Shown here in pieces: positions 8,465-17,402 of a stretch of 64,000 bases of DNA. The DNA is taken from NCBI GenBank assembly GCA_027451445.1, contig DAIDJG010000474.1:1-64000 (forward strand), given 5' to 3'. The notes under the pieces are model-generated. The model saw only the letters and a list, made by a program, of their open reading frames with translations, was not told the DNA's origin and did no database searches. Each line of letters opens with the position of its first letter. Position 1 is the first letter of the stretch. The DNA comes from Singulisphaera sp. GTDB lineage: Bacteria; Planctomycetota; Planctomycetia; Isosphaerales; Isosphaeraceae. A program made the position numbers and the translations under genes.

Positions 8465-8563
8465 CTGAGCGTTGCAGAAATAACTGAAGCGGACTCTCTG
8501 CAGACCGCCTTGTTTCAGACCTCAGCGAAGGCAACCGACTTAAGCTATTTCTGCAACGCTCAG
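8465..8563. repeat. MITE-like inverted-repeat element
   Basis: An 18-bp perfect terminal inverted repeat, CTGAGCGTTGCAGAAATA at 8465-8482 and its complement at 8546-8563, encloses about 63 bp with no coding capacity. Imperfect pairing continues inward for about 12 bp. The form suits a non-autonomous miniature transposable element; I see no clear target duplication and no parent element in the window. A structured RNA or terminator is the alternative. Confidence 0.55.
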
Positions 8564-8814
8564 TAGCTTATCAGCCTCCATTCCTGGCCTCTCCCCATAT
8601 AACACGGTCCGTCAGCCCGCCTCCATTTTGTGGGCTCGCGGGGAGCCACTCGGTCCACCTTTTTTTGCGGATCGCTTGGTGGACCTCCGGAGGCGCCGTT
8701 GGACATCGCTCTTACCAGTATCCGTCCCTTGGGGTTGCGGTCGTATTCACCGCGATCGTACCGGCACGGCCCAATTCTTCACGCAAATTAGTTAGTTCAG
8801 TTAAATATCATCAA

Positions 8815-9359
8815 TTAGTTGTCGGCGCCGACACTGGACGATTCCAGAGGAACCGAGTCGACCAAAGGTTCAATGATCGAGAGAGCAACAAAAATGGCGG
8901 CAACAATGGTCAGGTCGAGAATTTCGCAGTCGGACAGTCCCGCCTCTCCAATTCGCCTGAGGTCATCATCAGTAATCGTGTAAGCCGCGTTCGCCACTCG
9001 TCAGGCGTACTGAAGGCAAAGTGAGTCGACATCGGCGTCGGTGCCGCCGAAATGCAAGCGGGAAGACAGTTCGTCACAATCGCCCAGCGACGACGTGGCG
9101 AGCCAGGCGTTGACCATCGTGAAGAGAGAAAGGCTCCGTGCCGCGCGTCGCCGTAGCAATAGCCGCGGCCTGGATCCAAAGGTTGCGACCGATTTCAGCG
9201 GCATCCGCATTCACGCCGAGAAGCATCGCAGTTCCCTCAAGCATGGCCGGCAACCGGCGGAGTTTGTGGAAAAACGCCGGAACGCAATCACCACCGCGCT
9301 CGCGCACGAGATGCTCGAGCCTGCCGAGTACTTCGTCGTGCGAATAATATTTTATGTGA
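8815..9359 (-). pseudogene. Decayed CMD/AhpD-like gene, distal copy
   Basis: Fragments of a carboxymuconolactone-decarboxylase/alkylhydroperoxidase-like protein lie in two frames. One (9074-9359) contains ValProAlaPhePheHisLysLeu and IleGlnAlaAlaAlaIleAlaThrAla. The other, after a frameshift near 9074-9120, gives the C-terminal half with ThrIleThrAspAspAspLeu...GlyLeuSerAspCysGluIleLeuAspLeu, the usual C-terminal helix pair of the family. An in-frame TGA also interrupts the second part at 9001-9003. No start codon is evident. It is almost certainly non-functional as read. Confidence 0.6.
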
Positions 9360-10058
9360 CTATTTAAGTGTATATGCCAAACCAGTAGCGAACGAAAAGA
9401 CTCGTTCGACCCATCCGCGAATCGGTCGGAGATTCCGAAGCCATTCGAATTCCAGTCGAACCCGTCGAGCATCGGCGATCCTGTTGATCGCGTTAAACGT
9501 GAACACAACGCCGGCTGTCTCGAGCAGAAGCACCGAGTTCGCGAGGTTTGCCGCGGCGGCTTTGATGCCAGCGACCGCTGTCGGAGCGGATAGGTCGGAT
9601 AGCGTCGCATAGACCGCGAGCGCGAGACAACGCCGCTCGATAGGGTCCCAGTCGACCGCGGAAAACGCCTGTTCCAGGGCGCCCAGGTCGAGACTTGGAT
9701 GAACCAGCACGCCTCTCTGTCAGTGCGCGCCGGTCTCACGAAGGGCGCCGGCGATGGAGTCGACCAACCGATATGCCACACTCTGTTTCGCTCCTGCAGC
9801 CTGCAGGAAGAGCATGTGCTCACGAGTTCAGTAGCGACATCGAATAGCGGTGGAAACAGCTACGTCGATGGCTTCACGCAGGCGCCGACGCGCGGGATCG
9901 CCCCACATGAGCAGCAGCCATGATTGCTTGAAAGCTGGGAGGTAAGCGGGTCGACATCCGAACGTCGCCGCAATGCTCGGGGAGGTCCAGATGTAACGAT
10001 CCGAATAGCGCTTAATCGCCTGGGTCAAAATTGATCTGATCTGCTTTTCAGTCTTCAT
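9360..10058 (-). pseudogene. CMD/AhpD-like gene with two in-frame TGA codons
   Basis: From ATG 10058 (AAGGA 6 nt upstream) one continuous frame runs to TAG at 9360, broken only by TGA at 9828-9830 (codon 77) and 9720-9722 (codon 113). The product matches the CMD/AhpD peroxidase-like family: ValAlaValSerThrAlaIleArgCysArgTyr, then the position of the second CxxC cysteine, ThrArgGluHis, and later PheAsnAlaIleAsnArgIleAlaAsp. The first TGA sits exactly where the redox cysteine belongs. A hairpin with apical loop AGGCT begins about 26 nt downstream, so selenocysteine is conceivable. The second TGA and the broken neighbour favour decay. Confidence 0.5.
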
Positions 10059-10381
10059 GTTACGTCCTTCGTTCTGCAATAGATGGCACAGTGAAACGAT
10101 TGCGTCTGAATTCATGCTCAGAGTGGTCTGACCCCACTCATCCTGAACTGGTCGTGCGCGGCTGCGAGAAGTTTTCAAAAATTCCTCTTGCTTTCGAGAA
10201 GCCGGCTCGTCAGAGTTGCCAGCTTTGACGAGATTGGTTCCGCGTTCAGCGCTGGGATTCATCGTACGGCTTTGGCTTACATAACATTTCTCTATATGTA
10301 AGCCGCGGCATGGCAGCCCTGGAGCACGTCGGTTCTCTACCGTTCTCTATCGAGTCCGGCTTCCTTCTCCATAGGTGTCAC

Positions 10382-11056
10382 ATGCCTCCCCAAATACGAC
10401 TCGCGATTTTTCATGGGAATCCACTGTTTCGAGAGTGTTTGACGTGGGCGCTGCGGGCCTACAAAGAATACGACGTTGCCATGACCAACGATGGTTGGCA
10501 AGGGGAGTTGGCCTCTGCCGCGGGAGAGCGCCCCGACGTTGTACTCGTGGACGCGGGTCTATCGAATTCGGCGGCGTTCGCTATGGTGCAGAAGCTCGGC
10601 GCGTCGAATGACAGACCGCGCACCATTCTGATGATTTCCACGGCAACGCCGGATCTGATCGAATCCTGCCTGAAGGCGGGTGCAGATGGTTGTGTGCTCG
10701 ATGATGATACGCTCATGGACCTTTGCCAGGCGATCGAGTCCGTGGGATCGGGGAGGAGCTACTGCTCTCCGAACCTGGCCAGCCGGCTGTTTGCTCGATC
10801 AACCGCCGCTGCGCCGCCGACACGGGCTTCGGTGGATCCCCGGGAATATCGTCTGACGCGCCGTGAGATCGAAATCCTCCGGCTGATCGCTGAGCGGGAT
10901 CTGAGCAACAAACAGATCGCGCGGGAATTGCGTCTGTCCATTTACACGGTGAAGAACCACATCCACAGCATCATCGAAAAGCTCGCTGTGGAGGACCGCC
11001 AGTCGGCCGTCCGTCACGCAGTCCGACAGGGGATCCTGGCGGACCCCGTCTCGTGA
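10382..11056 (+). CDS. NarL/LuxR-type response regulator with atypical receiver
   Basis: A DNA-binding regulator of about 224 residues. The N-terminal receiver-like domain keeps ProLeuPheArgGluCysLeu after strand 1 and an Asp in ValValLeuValAsp. It has HisGly in place of the acidic pair, and Asp where the conserved Lys after strand 5 belongs, so phosphorylation by the usual chemistry is doubtful. The C-terminal LuxR helix-turn-helix is complete (LeuThrArgArgGluIleGluIleLeu, ...SerAsnLysGlnIleAlaArgGlu, ...ThrValLysAsnHisIle). An ATG at 10310 would add 24 residues. It sits just upstream of the biosynthetic run and may control it. Confidence 0.75.
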   Translation: MPPQIRLAIFHGNPLFRECLTWALRAYKEYDVAMTNDGWQGELASAAGERPDVVLVDAGLSNSAAFAMVQKLGASNDRPRTILMISTATPDLIESCLKAGADGCVLDDDTLMDLCQAIESVGSGRSYCSPNLASRLFARSTAAAPPTRASVDPREYRLTRREIEILRLIAERDLSNKQIARELRLSIYTVKNHIHSIIEKLAVEDRQSAVRHAVRQGILADPVS

Positions 11057-11225
11057 GACCACGCGCCAGGGAATTCGGTGATCGCTCAGCGACCCGTCGC
11101 TGGGCTTAAGCTCGAGAGCGATCACATCGCGGTCCAACCGTGCTGAACGGCAGCGAGGTCTCAGCCTGGCTTCGTTCGGTCGAGGACCGGTCACCCGACC
11201 GGACCAGAAATAGTTCGCGGGGTTC

Positions 11226-11681
11226 ATGGCGATCGCCTGGGAGAGTCGTCATACCAACAGCTCATCCGGATGCGGAGGAGTGAGGTTGTTGGAACCGACA
11301 TGTATCCTGCTAGCGGTGCGCCCTCGCCTGTTCTGCGAGGCCCTCGGTGAAGGGCTCAGGCAGCGACTTGGCCGGCGTGCCCACGTTGTGACGTTGGAAG
11401 ATTGGCGGGACGAAATCGACCTCCTCGTGGCAACTCGCGAGCATGAGGCCAGTGTCGTCGTCCTGACCGTGGGCCTGGAAGAGCGCGTCCCGTCGGCAGT
11501 CTCGCGGCTCCTTCAGGAGTTTCCGGGGCTCTGGGTGCTCGCCCTCGACTGGAGAACCGAGCGCGCTCGCACCTATCGCGTCCGTATCGAGGTACGCGCC
11601 GTCGAGGAGCTTACGGTCGTAGGACTCGTGCTCGCACTGCGCCGCTTGCTGCCCGACGAAGGGACTGGAGCGGGGAACTGA
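11226..11681 (+). CDS. Stand-alone receiver-like protein, degenerate
   Basis: 151 residues at most; translation may begin at GTG 11280 or TTG 11286, just after GGAGGA, giving about 130 residues. The fold pattern from CysIleLeuLeuAlaValArgProArgLeuPheCysGluAlaLeu onward (alternating strands and helices, ending in a Leu-rich helix) resembles a response-regulator receiver. Like the neighbouring regulator it lacks the acidic pair, and it also lacks a clear phospho-Asp. No output domain is present. It could partner the upstream regulator. No named family is recognised. Confidence 0.5.
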   Translation: MAIAWESRHTNSSSGCGGVRLLEPTCILLAVRPRLFCEALGEGLRQRLGRRAHVVTLEDWRDEIDLLVATREHEASVVVLTVGLEERVPSAVSRLLQEFPGLWVLALDWRTERARTYRVRIEVRAVEELTVVGLVLALRRLLPDEGTGAGN

Positions 11682-11821
11682 ACCGGATCCAGTCCCATGG
11701 GGAGCAGGGAGCTAGTCCGCGGCTCATGTGAGAGGACTGGACCGATTTTGATCCGTTAGAACCATATCGCGAGGGGTGAGGTGCTGCTCCAATGCGACCA
11801 TAAAAGGAGGATATCCCGTCA

Positions 11822-12079
11822 ATGAACACCGATCATATCCGACTTCGAGTGAAAGAAGCCGTCAGTCTGGTCTCCGGGATCACGATCGACAAGATCGCGG
11901 ACGACGCCCGCTTCGCTGAGGACCTTGGGCTGGACTCCCTCTCTGTCATCGAATCGCTCGTTGTCGTGGAGCGCGAGTTCCGGCTCCAACCGAAGGGAGA
12001 GGACGTCGAAGTTCAGATCAAGAGCATTGACGAGGCCGTGCGGCTCGTTCAGGTCCAGTTGAGTCGTAAAGCGGGCTAA
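11822..12079 (+). CDS. Acyl carrier protein
   Basis: 85-residue ACP. The LeuGlyLeuAspSerLeuSer motif places the phosphopantetheine attachment at Ser39. The acidic helix 2 region continues SerValIleGluSerLeu. A strong AGGAGG lies upstream. One base separates its stop from the next start (ketosynthase at 12081), so ACP, KS and CLF-like protein form a minimal type II polyketide/fatty-acid synthase set. As a dedicated ACP of a biosynthetic locus, it probably carries the growing or starter acyl chain for the adjacent synthase. Confidence 0.88.
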   Translation: MNTDHIRLRVKEAVSLVSGITIDKIADDARFAEDLGLDSLSVIESLVVVEREFRLQPKGEDVEVQIKSIDEAVRLVQVQLSRKAG

Positions 12080-12080
12080 A

Positions 12081-13295
12081 ATGCAACCCACCGTCGTCGT
12101 AACTGGGATTGGGCTCGTGACATCACTCGGCCAGGAAATCGGCCCGTTTTGGGACCGGCTCCTGCGCGGCGAGAGTGGGATCTCGAACGTCGATTCCTTC
12201 GACACGAGCCGATTCGCAGTGCATCTCGGGGGCGAGGTGAAAGCGTTTCGACCGGCATCCGGCACCGGTCGTTGCGACCCGGCAGCCGTCGGGCGCGCGT
12301 CGCGCTTTGCGCTCTCCGCCGCGGCCGCGGCGCTGCGCGATGGCGGGATCAACGTCGACAAGGAACTGGGGGACAATTGGGGTGTGTGCGTCGGCACAAC
12401 CTCGGGCGAGCCCCAGGAAATCGAGCAGGCCGTCGATCGCCAGCTTGCCGGCGACGGCGATGGCAGTTGGAGCGAGTTTCTGGAGCGATACCCTTGCCAC
12501 ACGATCGCGTCCAACGTGGCGGTCGAGTTCGGCGTCGGTGGCGACGTGTCCGTGATTCCAGCGGCGTGCGCCGCGGGCAACTACGCAATTACCCACGCCG
12601 TTGAGGCGCTCCGCGCAGCCCGCGCGGAGTACGTACTCGCAGGGGGTGCTGATAGCTTCTCGCGGATCACCTACAGCGGGTTCGCCAGGCTCGGTGCGAT
12701 TGCGCGTGATTGCTGCAGTCCGTTTGACCTCAACCGCCAAGGGATGATCCCCGCGGAAGGTGCGGCGATTCTGCTGCTGGAGCGGTCGGACACGGCACGA
12801 TCCCGAGGCGCCCGCGTCTACGCTGAGGTGGCCGGCTGCGGACTGAGCTGTGACGCCCATCACATGACCGGCGGTCACCCGGAAGGCGCGGGCGCTGTCC
12901 GCGCGATGGAGCTTGCCCTTGCGGACGCCGGGATCGACCGCCGCGATATCAGCTACATCAGCGCTCACGGCACCGGAACCCGGTCGAACGACCTGGTCGA
13001 GGCACTTGCCGTCAAGCGCGTTTTTACCCAGGCGCCGCCGCCGATCAGTTCGATCAAATCGATGCTTGGACATGCCATGGGTGCTGCGTCGGCGATTGAA
13101 GCTGCCGTGTGCGCCTTGGCCGTGCGGAACGACCAGGTCCCGCCCACCGTCAACTTCCGAATCCCTGATCCCGACTGTGCGCTCGACTGTGTTCCCAACT
13201 TCCCCCGCAGCATGAGCGTTCACGTTGCCATGAATAATGCATATGCGTTCGGTGGAACAAACTCGTCCGTGCTGTTCCGGAAGTGGAAGGGCTGA
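12081..13295 (+). CDS. Beta-ketoacyl-ACP synthase (KAS II type)
   Basis: 404-residue condensing enzyme of the FabF/ketosynthase-alpha type. The active-site triad is complete: Cys163 in ProAlaAlaCysAlaAlaGly, the first His in SerAlaHisGlyThrGlyThr, and the second in SerMetLeuGlyHisAlaMetGlyAla. It performs decarboxylative Claisen condensation on ACP-bound substrates. The C-terminal AsnAsnAlaTyrAlaPheGlyGlyThrAsn glycine loop is typical. Its partner at 13299 lacks the triad, so the pair looks like a KS/CLF heterodimer and not housekeeping FabF. Confidence 0.88.
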   Translation: MQPTVVVTGIGLVTSLGQEIGPFWDRLLRGESGISNVDSFDTSRFAVHLGGEVKAFRPASGTGRCDPAAVGRASRFALSAAAAALRDGGINVDKELGDNWGVCVGTTSGEPQEIEQAVDRQLAGDGDGSWSEFLERYPCHTIASNVAVEFGVGGDVSVIPAACAAGNYAITHAVEALRAARAEYVLAGGADSFSRITYSGFARLGAIARDCCSPFDLNRQGMIPAEGAAILLLERSDTARSRGARVYAEVAGCGLSCDAHHMTGGHPEGAGAVRAMELALADAGIDRRDISYISAHGTGTRSNDLVEALAVKRVFTQAPPPISSIKSMLGHAMGAASAIEAAVCALAVRNDQVPPTVNFRIPDPDCALDCVPNFPRSMSVHVAMNNAYAFGGTNSSVLFRKWKG

Positions 13296-13298
13296 GCC

Positions 13299-14504
13299 GT
13301 GGCTGTCCGTCGCCGCGTTTTCATCACCGGTGTCGGGGTTGTGTGTTGCCTGGGCGACTCGCTGGGCGCACTCGTTGATGGGTTGAGCCAGGGTGGTCTT
13401 GCGGCAGGTCCGGTCGACCCTCAATTCCTTGACCCGCACCTTGCCGGGCGCAACACCTACCCGCTTGACCGCCCGGCCCGGCTGCTCACGGCTGCGGCAT
13501 CGCTTGCGCTGGCCGACGCGAGGATCCCAGCGCAACGGCCTGGCGACCGGGACATCGGTCTCTTTGTCGGAACCGTGTTCTCCACGGCGCATACGATCAT
13601 GCGGTTTGACCGGCAGGCGGCCACGGAGGGACCGGCGCTCGTGAGTCCGCAGGCATTCGCCAACACCGTGATCAACGCACCGCTCGGCCAGGCCGCGATC
13701 TGGCACGGGCTCCGCGGAATAAACCGTACGTTCGCGACGGGTGCATCTTCGGGCCTCGAAGCCATCGCGTGCGCCGGCGAGGTGATTCTCAGCGGGCGGG
13801 CTGATTGCATCCTGGCCGGCGGCGTCGAGGAGGTTTCGGACGTGTCCATGCGCGCGTTCGCGGCATCGGGCTTGCTGTCCCCGAGCGGGCGGCATCGCCC
13901 TTACGAGCCCGCGAGCGATGGTATGACACTCTCTGAAGGGGCCGCTTTGCTGGTGCTGGAAGAGGCAGGCGCCGCGGCCAGGCGCGGTGCGACTGTGCTC
14001 GCGGAATTTCTTGGGTGCGGACGTGCGTTCGATGTGTCCCAGCGTACGGATGAAAGACGCTCCGTACGATCGGTGGTCCATGCGTTTCGCGGCGCTCTGG
14101 GTGCGGCGAATCTCGGGCCGGGCCGCGTCGATGCCATCTTTTCCGCAGCGAATGGAATCCCACGCCTGGACCGGCACGAGGCGCTCGCGTTGAGTGCCGT
14201 CTTCGAGTCCGAGCCTGAGCCGCCGGCTATCTGTGCGGTGAAGGGCCAGATCGGCGAGGCACTCGGTGCCGGAGGCTCGATCCAGTGCGCCGCGTTGATT
14301 GGATCCCTCCGTCGAGGATGCGTTCCCACTCCGCTTGTCGTCTGTGCCACACCAACCGGAGTCGTTGCCGTCAGGCCGCAGGACGCACCGGTGCGCGCCG
14401 GCGAGCCTCGAATCGGGCTGATCAGCTCGTTGAGCTTCGACGGTCATTCGAGCGCGCTGGCGCTTGCTTCAAGTTCGGTCTCAGACAGCCTTGACGCCAC
14501 TTGA
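13299..14504 (+). CDS. Chain-length-factor-like ketosynthase homologue
   Basis: 401-residue thiolase-fold protein that aligns with KAS II from its ValPheIleThrGlyValGlyValVal start to its end. The nucleophile loop reads ThrGlyAlaSerSerGly, with no cysteine. The HisGlyThrGlyThr motif is replaced by SerAlaAlaAsnGlyIlePro, and the final His region by GlyGlnIleGlyGluAlaLeuGlyAla. These losses are what KS-beta/chain length factors show. GTG start 3 bp after the KS stop. It probably forms a heterodimer with the KS and sets acyl length. Beta subunits of aryl-polyene synthases are an alternative relative. Confidence 0.78.
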   Translation: MAVRRRVFITGVGVVCCLGDSLGALVDGLSQGGLAAGPVDPQFLDPHLAGRNTYPLDRPARLLTAAASLALADARIPAQRPGDRDIGLFVGTVFSTAHTIMRFDRQAATEGPALVSPQAFANTVINAPLGQAAIWHGLRGINRTFATGASSGLEAIACAGEVILSGRADCILAGGVEEVSDVSMRAFAASGLLSPSGRHRPYEPASDGMTLSEGAALLVLEEAGAAARRGATVLAEFLGCGRAFDVSQRTDERRSVRSVVHAFRGALGAANLGPGRVDAIFSAANGIPRLDRHEALALSAVFESEPEPPAICAVKGQIGEALGAGGSIQCAALIGSLRRGCVPTPLVVCATPTGVVAVRPQDAPVRAGEPRIGLISSLSFDGHSSALALASSSVSDSLDAT

Positions 14505-14525
14505 AAACCAACCCGGAGAGTCGCG

Positions 14526-16106
14526 ATGTTGAACCAGAAGCCGAGGATCCCGTCCCGTGGAATGCTTTTTGTTGGTCTCGGTGCAGTCTGCGGCGCGGTG
14601 TTTGTCGCATCCGGACAGGAGGTACGCGATCAAAAGCATCGCACCGTGCTCACCGCGAGCCGGCGCGTCTCGTCAGAGAGTACGGGGGGCCTAGACTACC
14701 TGAAGCAAAGCCCGGGCGCCGTGGCGTCAGGCACACTACCCTCGGACTACGGCCTGGGGACGTCACACGTCTCGAAGCTCGAGCCTTATCCGCAGCCCTG
14801 CACTGAAGGGATGAGGACCCCGTTCGACCTGTGGCGCTACGCTGGCAAGGGGCGTTCGTCGTGGGGCTCACCTCAGCTTCGCATGCCGTTTAGCGAATGG
14901 ATCGAACTGCATCGGGAGCAGAAGCCGAAACTGATGGCCGACGTTCGCGCTTACATGGCATCGCGCTACGACTTCTCGGGCAAGACGATCGAGGGTGCCC
15001 TGATGTCGGGCGGGCGCAAGGCCGTCCCGGCGGGACCCATTGCGCGACTTCCGAGGGACGTCCGCTCCTATGAAGCACTCGCCGAGTTTTCTCCGGACGA
15101 TATCAAGGACCGCGACCTGTTCCCGTACAAGCCGCTCGCGCACCCACTTCAGAGCACGGCTCACATGCTGTTCCCCTCGATGTGGGTCGAAGCCCATCCC
15201 GAACATGCCCGGATCGACGTCGACTTCGACATTCCGGATTCTTATCTACCAGAATTCCCGCCTCCGCTCTTCCTGACGATCCACAAAGAACTGGGCGACA
15301 TCACGCAAGGTCAGGAGATCACGCTTGGCAACTACTACGAAATGTTCGACGGACTGCTCACCGCCGAGCAAATGGAGGGTCTCAAGGAACTGCTGCGGCC
15401 CAGCCCAACCACATGGTTCAACCACACCGAACATCGTGTCACGGCCGACGCCAGTGCGGGCGTGAGCTGCATGTCGTGCCACGTCAACGGCCACACCAAC
15501 GGCGCGATTGAGCTGACCCCCGATTCGCGCCCGAACGAGGCACGCCTGCGCGTTGATACGCCGACAATGCGGGGCAACTTCAACCTCATGCAACTCTCGC
15601 TGAAGCGGTCGGTCCGCAGCCTCGACCACTTCTGTGAGGTGGAGGAGTACTTCGACGGCGACCCAGGCCTGATGCAGGCCATTGGGCCCCGCGGCGCGCA
15701 GCGGCAGATCACCAACCGCATGGGGGACTTTTGCGCCCTCATCGACAATCCCCCCGCGCCCAAACTCAGCCCGCTCATGAAGCTCATTCCGGCCAAAGCC
15801 AGCGTGCAAGAGCTACGCGGCGAAACGCTCTTCCACGGTAAAGCAAAATGCGCGACGTGCCACTACGGGCCGGCGTTTGCCGATGATTATATGCACGATC
15901 TTCAGGTCGAGCGCTTCTATAAAGGCCGGCCCGAAGGGCCGGTCAAGACGTTTGGCCTACGCGGCATCAAGGATTCGCCCCCGTATCTCCACGACGGCCG
16001 TTGCCCGACGCTGCACGACTCAGTCGAGTTCTTCAACGTCGTGCTCGAGTTGAAGCTGACCCAGCAAGAGAAGGAAGACCTGGTCGCTTTCCTCCTCTGC
16101 CTCTAA
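14526..16106 (+). CDS. Di-haem cytochrome c peroxidase/MauG-like protein
   Basis: 526 residues with an N-terminal hydrophobic export segment (MetLeuPheValGlyLeuGlyAlaValCys...) and two haem c motifs, CysMetSerCysHis (~residue 315) and CysAlaThrCysHis (~residue 442). The AspThrProThrMetArgGly and IleLysAspSerProProTyrLeuHisAspGly segments are typical of the MauG/cytochrome c peroxidase superfamily. The ~200-residue N-terminal part has no recognised domain. Periplasmic redox chemistry on the pathway product, or electron transfer, is the likely role. It follows the CLF-like gene by 22 bp in the same run. Confidence 0.78.
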   Translation: MLNQKPRIPSRGMLFVGLGAVCGAVFVASGQEVRDQKHRTVLTASRRVSSESTGGLDYLKQSPGAVASGTLPSDYGLGTSHVSKLEPYPQPCTEGMRTPFDLWRYAGKGRSSWGSPQLRMPFSEWIELHREQKPKLMADVRAYMASRYDFSGKTIEGALMSGGRKAVPAGPIARLPRDVRSYEALAEFSPDDIKDRDLFPYKPLAHPLQSTAHMLFPSMWVEAHPEHARIDVDFDIPDSYLPEFPPPLFLTIHKELGDITQGQEITLGNYYEMFDGLLTAEQMEGLKELLRPSPTTWFNHTEHRVTADASAGVSCMSCHVNGHTNGAIELTPDSRPNEARLRVDTPTMRGNFNLMQLSLKRSVRSLDHFCEVEEYFDGDPGLMQAIGPRGAQRQITNRMGDFCALIDNPPAPKLSPLMKLIPAKASVQELRGETLFHGKAKCATCHYGPAFADDYMHDLQVERFYKGRPEGPVKTFGLRGIKDSPPYLHDGRCPTLHDSVEFFNVVLELKLTQQEKEDLVAFLLCL

Positions 16107-16151
16107 CGCAGAGCGCTAAGCGTCAGCAACTTTTTCACGTGGAGCCTCGCG

Positions 16152-17402
16152 ATGAGCCAACGGACCGGTCACACTGTCGGATCCGTATCTCCGACACTGG
16201 ACCTAGTACCGCGTCTGGGCAGCCCTGGCGATGTCGCACAACGACGCAAGTGGGTGGCCGAGCGAACCGACACGGCGCTGGGGCACGTCGGCCACCACTC
16301 GCTCGACACCGAGTCCGTGCGAGGCAACATCGAAAACCTGATCGGAGCGGCACAAACGCCGCTTGGAATCGCCGGACCGCTCCTTGTCAAAGGTGAATCC
16401 TCGGAACGCGTCCACTACGTTCCACTGGCAACTACGGAGGGCGCTCTGGTCCGCTCCTTTGAGCGCGGAATGGTTGTCCTGACTCGCTCCGGTGGTGTCA
16501 CATCCCGAGTCATCATCGACGAAAACAGCATCACGCCGGTCTTTGGCTTCGACGGGATTGTGGCGGCCAGCTCGTTCGTCCAGACACTGCCGGATCTCTT
16601 TGATGATGTCCGGATGGTCGCAGAAGCCACGACCCGGCACGGAAAGCTCGTCCGGCTGGAACCACGGCTGATCGGCCGCGACGTTTATGTGCGCTTCGTC
16701 TACCACACGGCCGACGCGCATGGCATGAATATGATCATGCGAGCTACTGACGCAGCCTGTCGCTGGCTTATGACCCGGGCGGCAGCGAGGCGGTACTACG
16801 TCATTACCGGCGCGTGCTCCGAGAAGCGCTCGGGCGGGACCGCGCTCGCCGGGGGCAAGGGGAAAACCGTCGTCGCTGAGGCGATCGTGCCGGCCTTCCT
16901 GCTCAAGCAGTACCTCCGTGTGACGCCCATCATGATGCTCGACATGTGGCATCGCACCATGCTCGGTCAAGCGGCGGCGAACGTGGCGGGATACAACGGA
17001 CACCTGGCCAACGGCCTTACCGCTCTGTTTATCGCTTGTGGCCAGGACGTTGCCAACGTTGCCAACGCGGCCACTGGTCTCACGGCCTTCGACCTGACCG
17101 TCGGGGGAGACCTCTATATCAACGTGACCCTTCCCTCCCTGACTGTCGGGACCGTCGGCGGCGGGACTCACCTCGCGACCAGCCACGAATGCCTCGGAAT
17201 GCTCGGTTGCGCCGGTACGGGAGGGGCGCGGAGGTTCGCCGAGATCGCGGCCGCTACCGTCCTTGCCGGCGAGTTGTCGATGGGCGCGGCGATCGCCAGC
17301 GGCGAAATGGCCGCGGCCCATGAGGCTTACGGTCGCAATCGTCCTGAAGAGCGAAACCCAGTTCATCGCGCGGCGGCGGCGGAAGTCGAGGTGCGCGTAT
17401 GA
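16152..17402 (+). CDS. Hydroxymethylglutaryl-CoA reductase
   Basis: 416-residue HMG-CoA reductase, the enzyme that makes mevalonate. Recognisable motifs in order: GluAsnLeuIleGlyAlaAlaGlnThrProLeuGlyIleAlaGlyPro, the ThrThrGluGlyAlaLeuValArgSerPheGluArgGly substrate loop with its catalytic Glu, AspAlaHisGlyMetAsnMetIle, the lysine/glycine-rich GlyGlyLysGlyLysThrValValAlaGlu, GlyGlnAspValAlaAsnVal, and GlyThrValGlyGlyGlyThr. There is no membrane anchor, so it should be soluble. Mevalonate supply inside a locus with carotenoid-type enzymes points to an isoprenoid moiety in the product. The end overlaps the next GTG/ATG by 4 bp. Confidence 0.85.
   Translation: MSQRTGHTVGSVSPTLDLVPRLGSPGDVAQRRKWVAERTDTALGHVGHHSLDTESVRGNIENLIGAAQTPLGIAGPLLVKGESSERVHYVPLATTEGALVRSFERGMVVLTRSGGVTSRVIIDENSITPVFGFDGIVAASSFVQTLPDLFDDVRMVAEATTRHGKLVRLEPRLIGRDVYVRFVYHTADAHGMNMIMRATDAACRWLMTRAAARRYYVITGACSEKRSGGTALAGGKGKTVVAEAIVPAFLLKQYLRVTPIMMLDMWHRTMLGQAAANVAGYNGHLANGLTALFIACGQDVANVANAATGLTAFDLTVGGDLYINVTLPSLTVGTVGGGTHLATSHECLGMLGCAGTGGARRFAEIAAATVLAGELSMGAAIASGEMAAAHEAYGRNRPEERNPVHRAAAAEVEVRV

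Larger units (their letters stand above)
8068..8814. other. Intergenic region with site B and a MITE-like repeat
   Basis: No gene is apparent between the NTPase start and the decayed genes downstream. The interval contains the dif-like site at 8372-8400, a 99-bp inverted-repeat element at 8465-8563, and a hairpin with 8-bp arms (GGTCCACC at 8652-8659, GGTGGACC at 8678-8685). Confidence 0.55.

Noticed and set aside
8815-8997. Intact 60-residue gene
   Set aside because: It matches only the C-terminal helices of the AhpD-like family and continues upstream through a TGA and a frameshift, so it is part of a pseudogene.
12123-14447. A 774-codon minus-strand frame across the ketosynthase genes
   Set aside because: It is a shadow of two clear condensing-enzyme genes with intact motifs on the plus strand.
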